This document shows positions 7,378-7,554 of a stretch of DNA of 7,554 nt, one piece after another. The position numbers and the translations under genes were made by a program. The stretch spans positions 346-7,899 of the forward strand of contig DCIQ01000041.1 in the NCBI GenBank assembly GCA_002317435.1. The letters run 5' to 3'. The notes below the pieces were generated by a model. The model was not told where the DNA came from, searched no databases, and saw only the letters and a list, made by a program, of their open reading frames with translations. The DNA is from Bacteroidales bacterium UBA1722 (GTDB lineage: Bacteria > Bacteroidota > Bacteroidia > Bacteroidales > UBA932). Numbering within the stretch: the first letter of the stretch is position 1; each line of letters starts with the position of its first letter.

Positions 7378-7554
7378 TTACGACTGACGGACGACTTCGT
7401 AGCCGATCTTTCCGGCGAAGGCGATGAGGGCATCCTTGATATCACCGATGACGGTGACGTGATGCCAGTTGTACCAGTTGCGGGACATCAGGTGGAAGTC
7501 TCCCGTGACTTCAGAGATAATCTTGGTGCGGCAGGCGCGGTCATCTTTTGAATT
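7378..7554 (-). CDS. C-terminal fragment, possibly L-fucose/L-arabinose isomerase-like protein
   Basis: Fifty-eight codons are open from the right edge to a TAA at 7378-7380 on the - strand; the gene starts outside the window. The codon choice (many third-position C/G) resembles fabD and nifJ and supports real coding. The fragment includes GDFHLMSRNWYNWHHVTVIGD followed by a helix ending in IGYEVVRQS. An H-H-V-x-V-x-G-D strand near the C-terminus, followed by a helix, resembles the end of the L-fucose isomerase C-terminal domain found in COG2407-type sugar isomerases. This assignment rests on a short motif recalled from memory and could be wrong. The coding call is strong; the product call is tentative. 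It lies upstream of fabD on the same strand, with 135 bp between stop and start. Confidence 0.55.
   Translation of the reverse strand, partial: NSKDDRACRTKIISEVTGDFHLMSRNWYNWHHVTVIGDIKDALIAFAGKIGYEVVRQS

Overview
The window looks like a chromosomal stretch from an anaerobic Bacteroidota, most likely a Bacteroidales. Three things point there: protein-level similarity of the NifJ, FabD and YccF products to Bacteroides-type homologues as I remember them; a perfect TAnnTTTG-type -7 promoter element upstream of fabD; and A/T-rich translation starts without clear Shine-Dalgarno sites. The large pyruvate:ferredoxin oxidoreductase fits a strict anaerobe. No search was run, so genus is not assigned.

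Layout, left to right. Positions 1-1215 (+) hold the 3' part of a RecG-like/AlbA_2-type ATP-binding regulator. It has a GHKL-like ATPase region, a tandem-repeat linker and a C-terminal winged-helix/HTH domain; its N-terminus lies off the left edge. It ends directly in a 77-bp, almost perfect inverted repeat (1215-1291). A probable two-gene unit on + follows: a YccF-family membrane protein (1344-1712) and a lipoprotein of the xylose-isomerase-like sugar isomerase/epimerase family (1747-2694). A bidirectional hairpin terminator (2715-2755) separates these from the genes converging on the - strand.

On the - strand, fabD (7242-6334, malonyl-CoA:ACP transacylase) is followed after 28 bp by nifJ (6305-2775, a complete 1176-residue PFOR). 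The two may be co-transcribed from a promoter near 7296-7303. That would place production of acetyl-CoA from pyruvate beside the malonyl-loading step of fatty acid synthesis. At the right edge, 7554-7378 (-) is the C-terminal 58 residues of another gene, tentatively an L-fucose/L-arabinose isomerase-like protein.

Most of the window is ordinary core metabolism. The parts least explained are the left-hand regulator with its in-frame repeat and the long palindrome attached to its stop codon. I saw no tRNA, rRNA, CRISPR array, insertion sequence or clearly novel multi-gene system.
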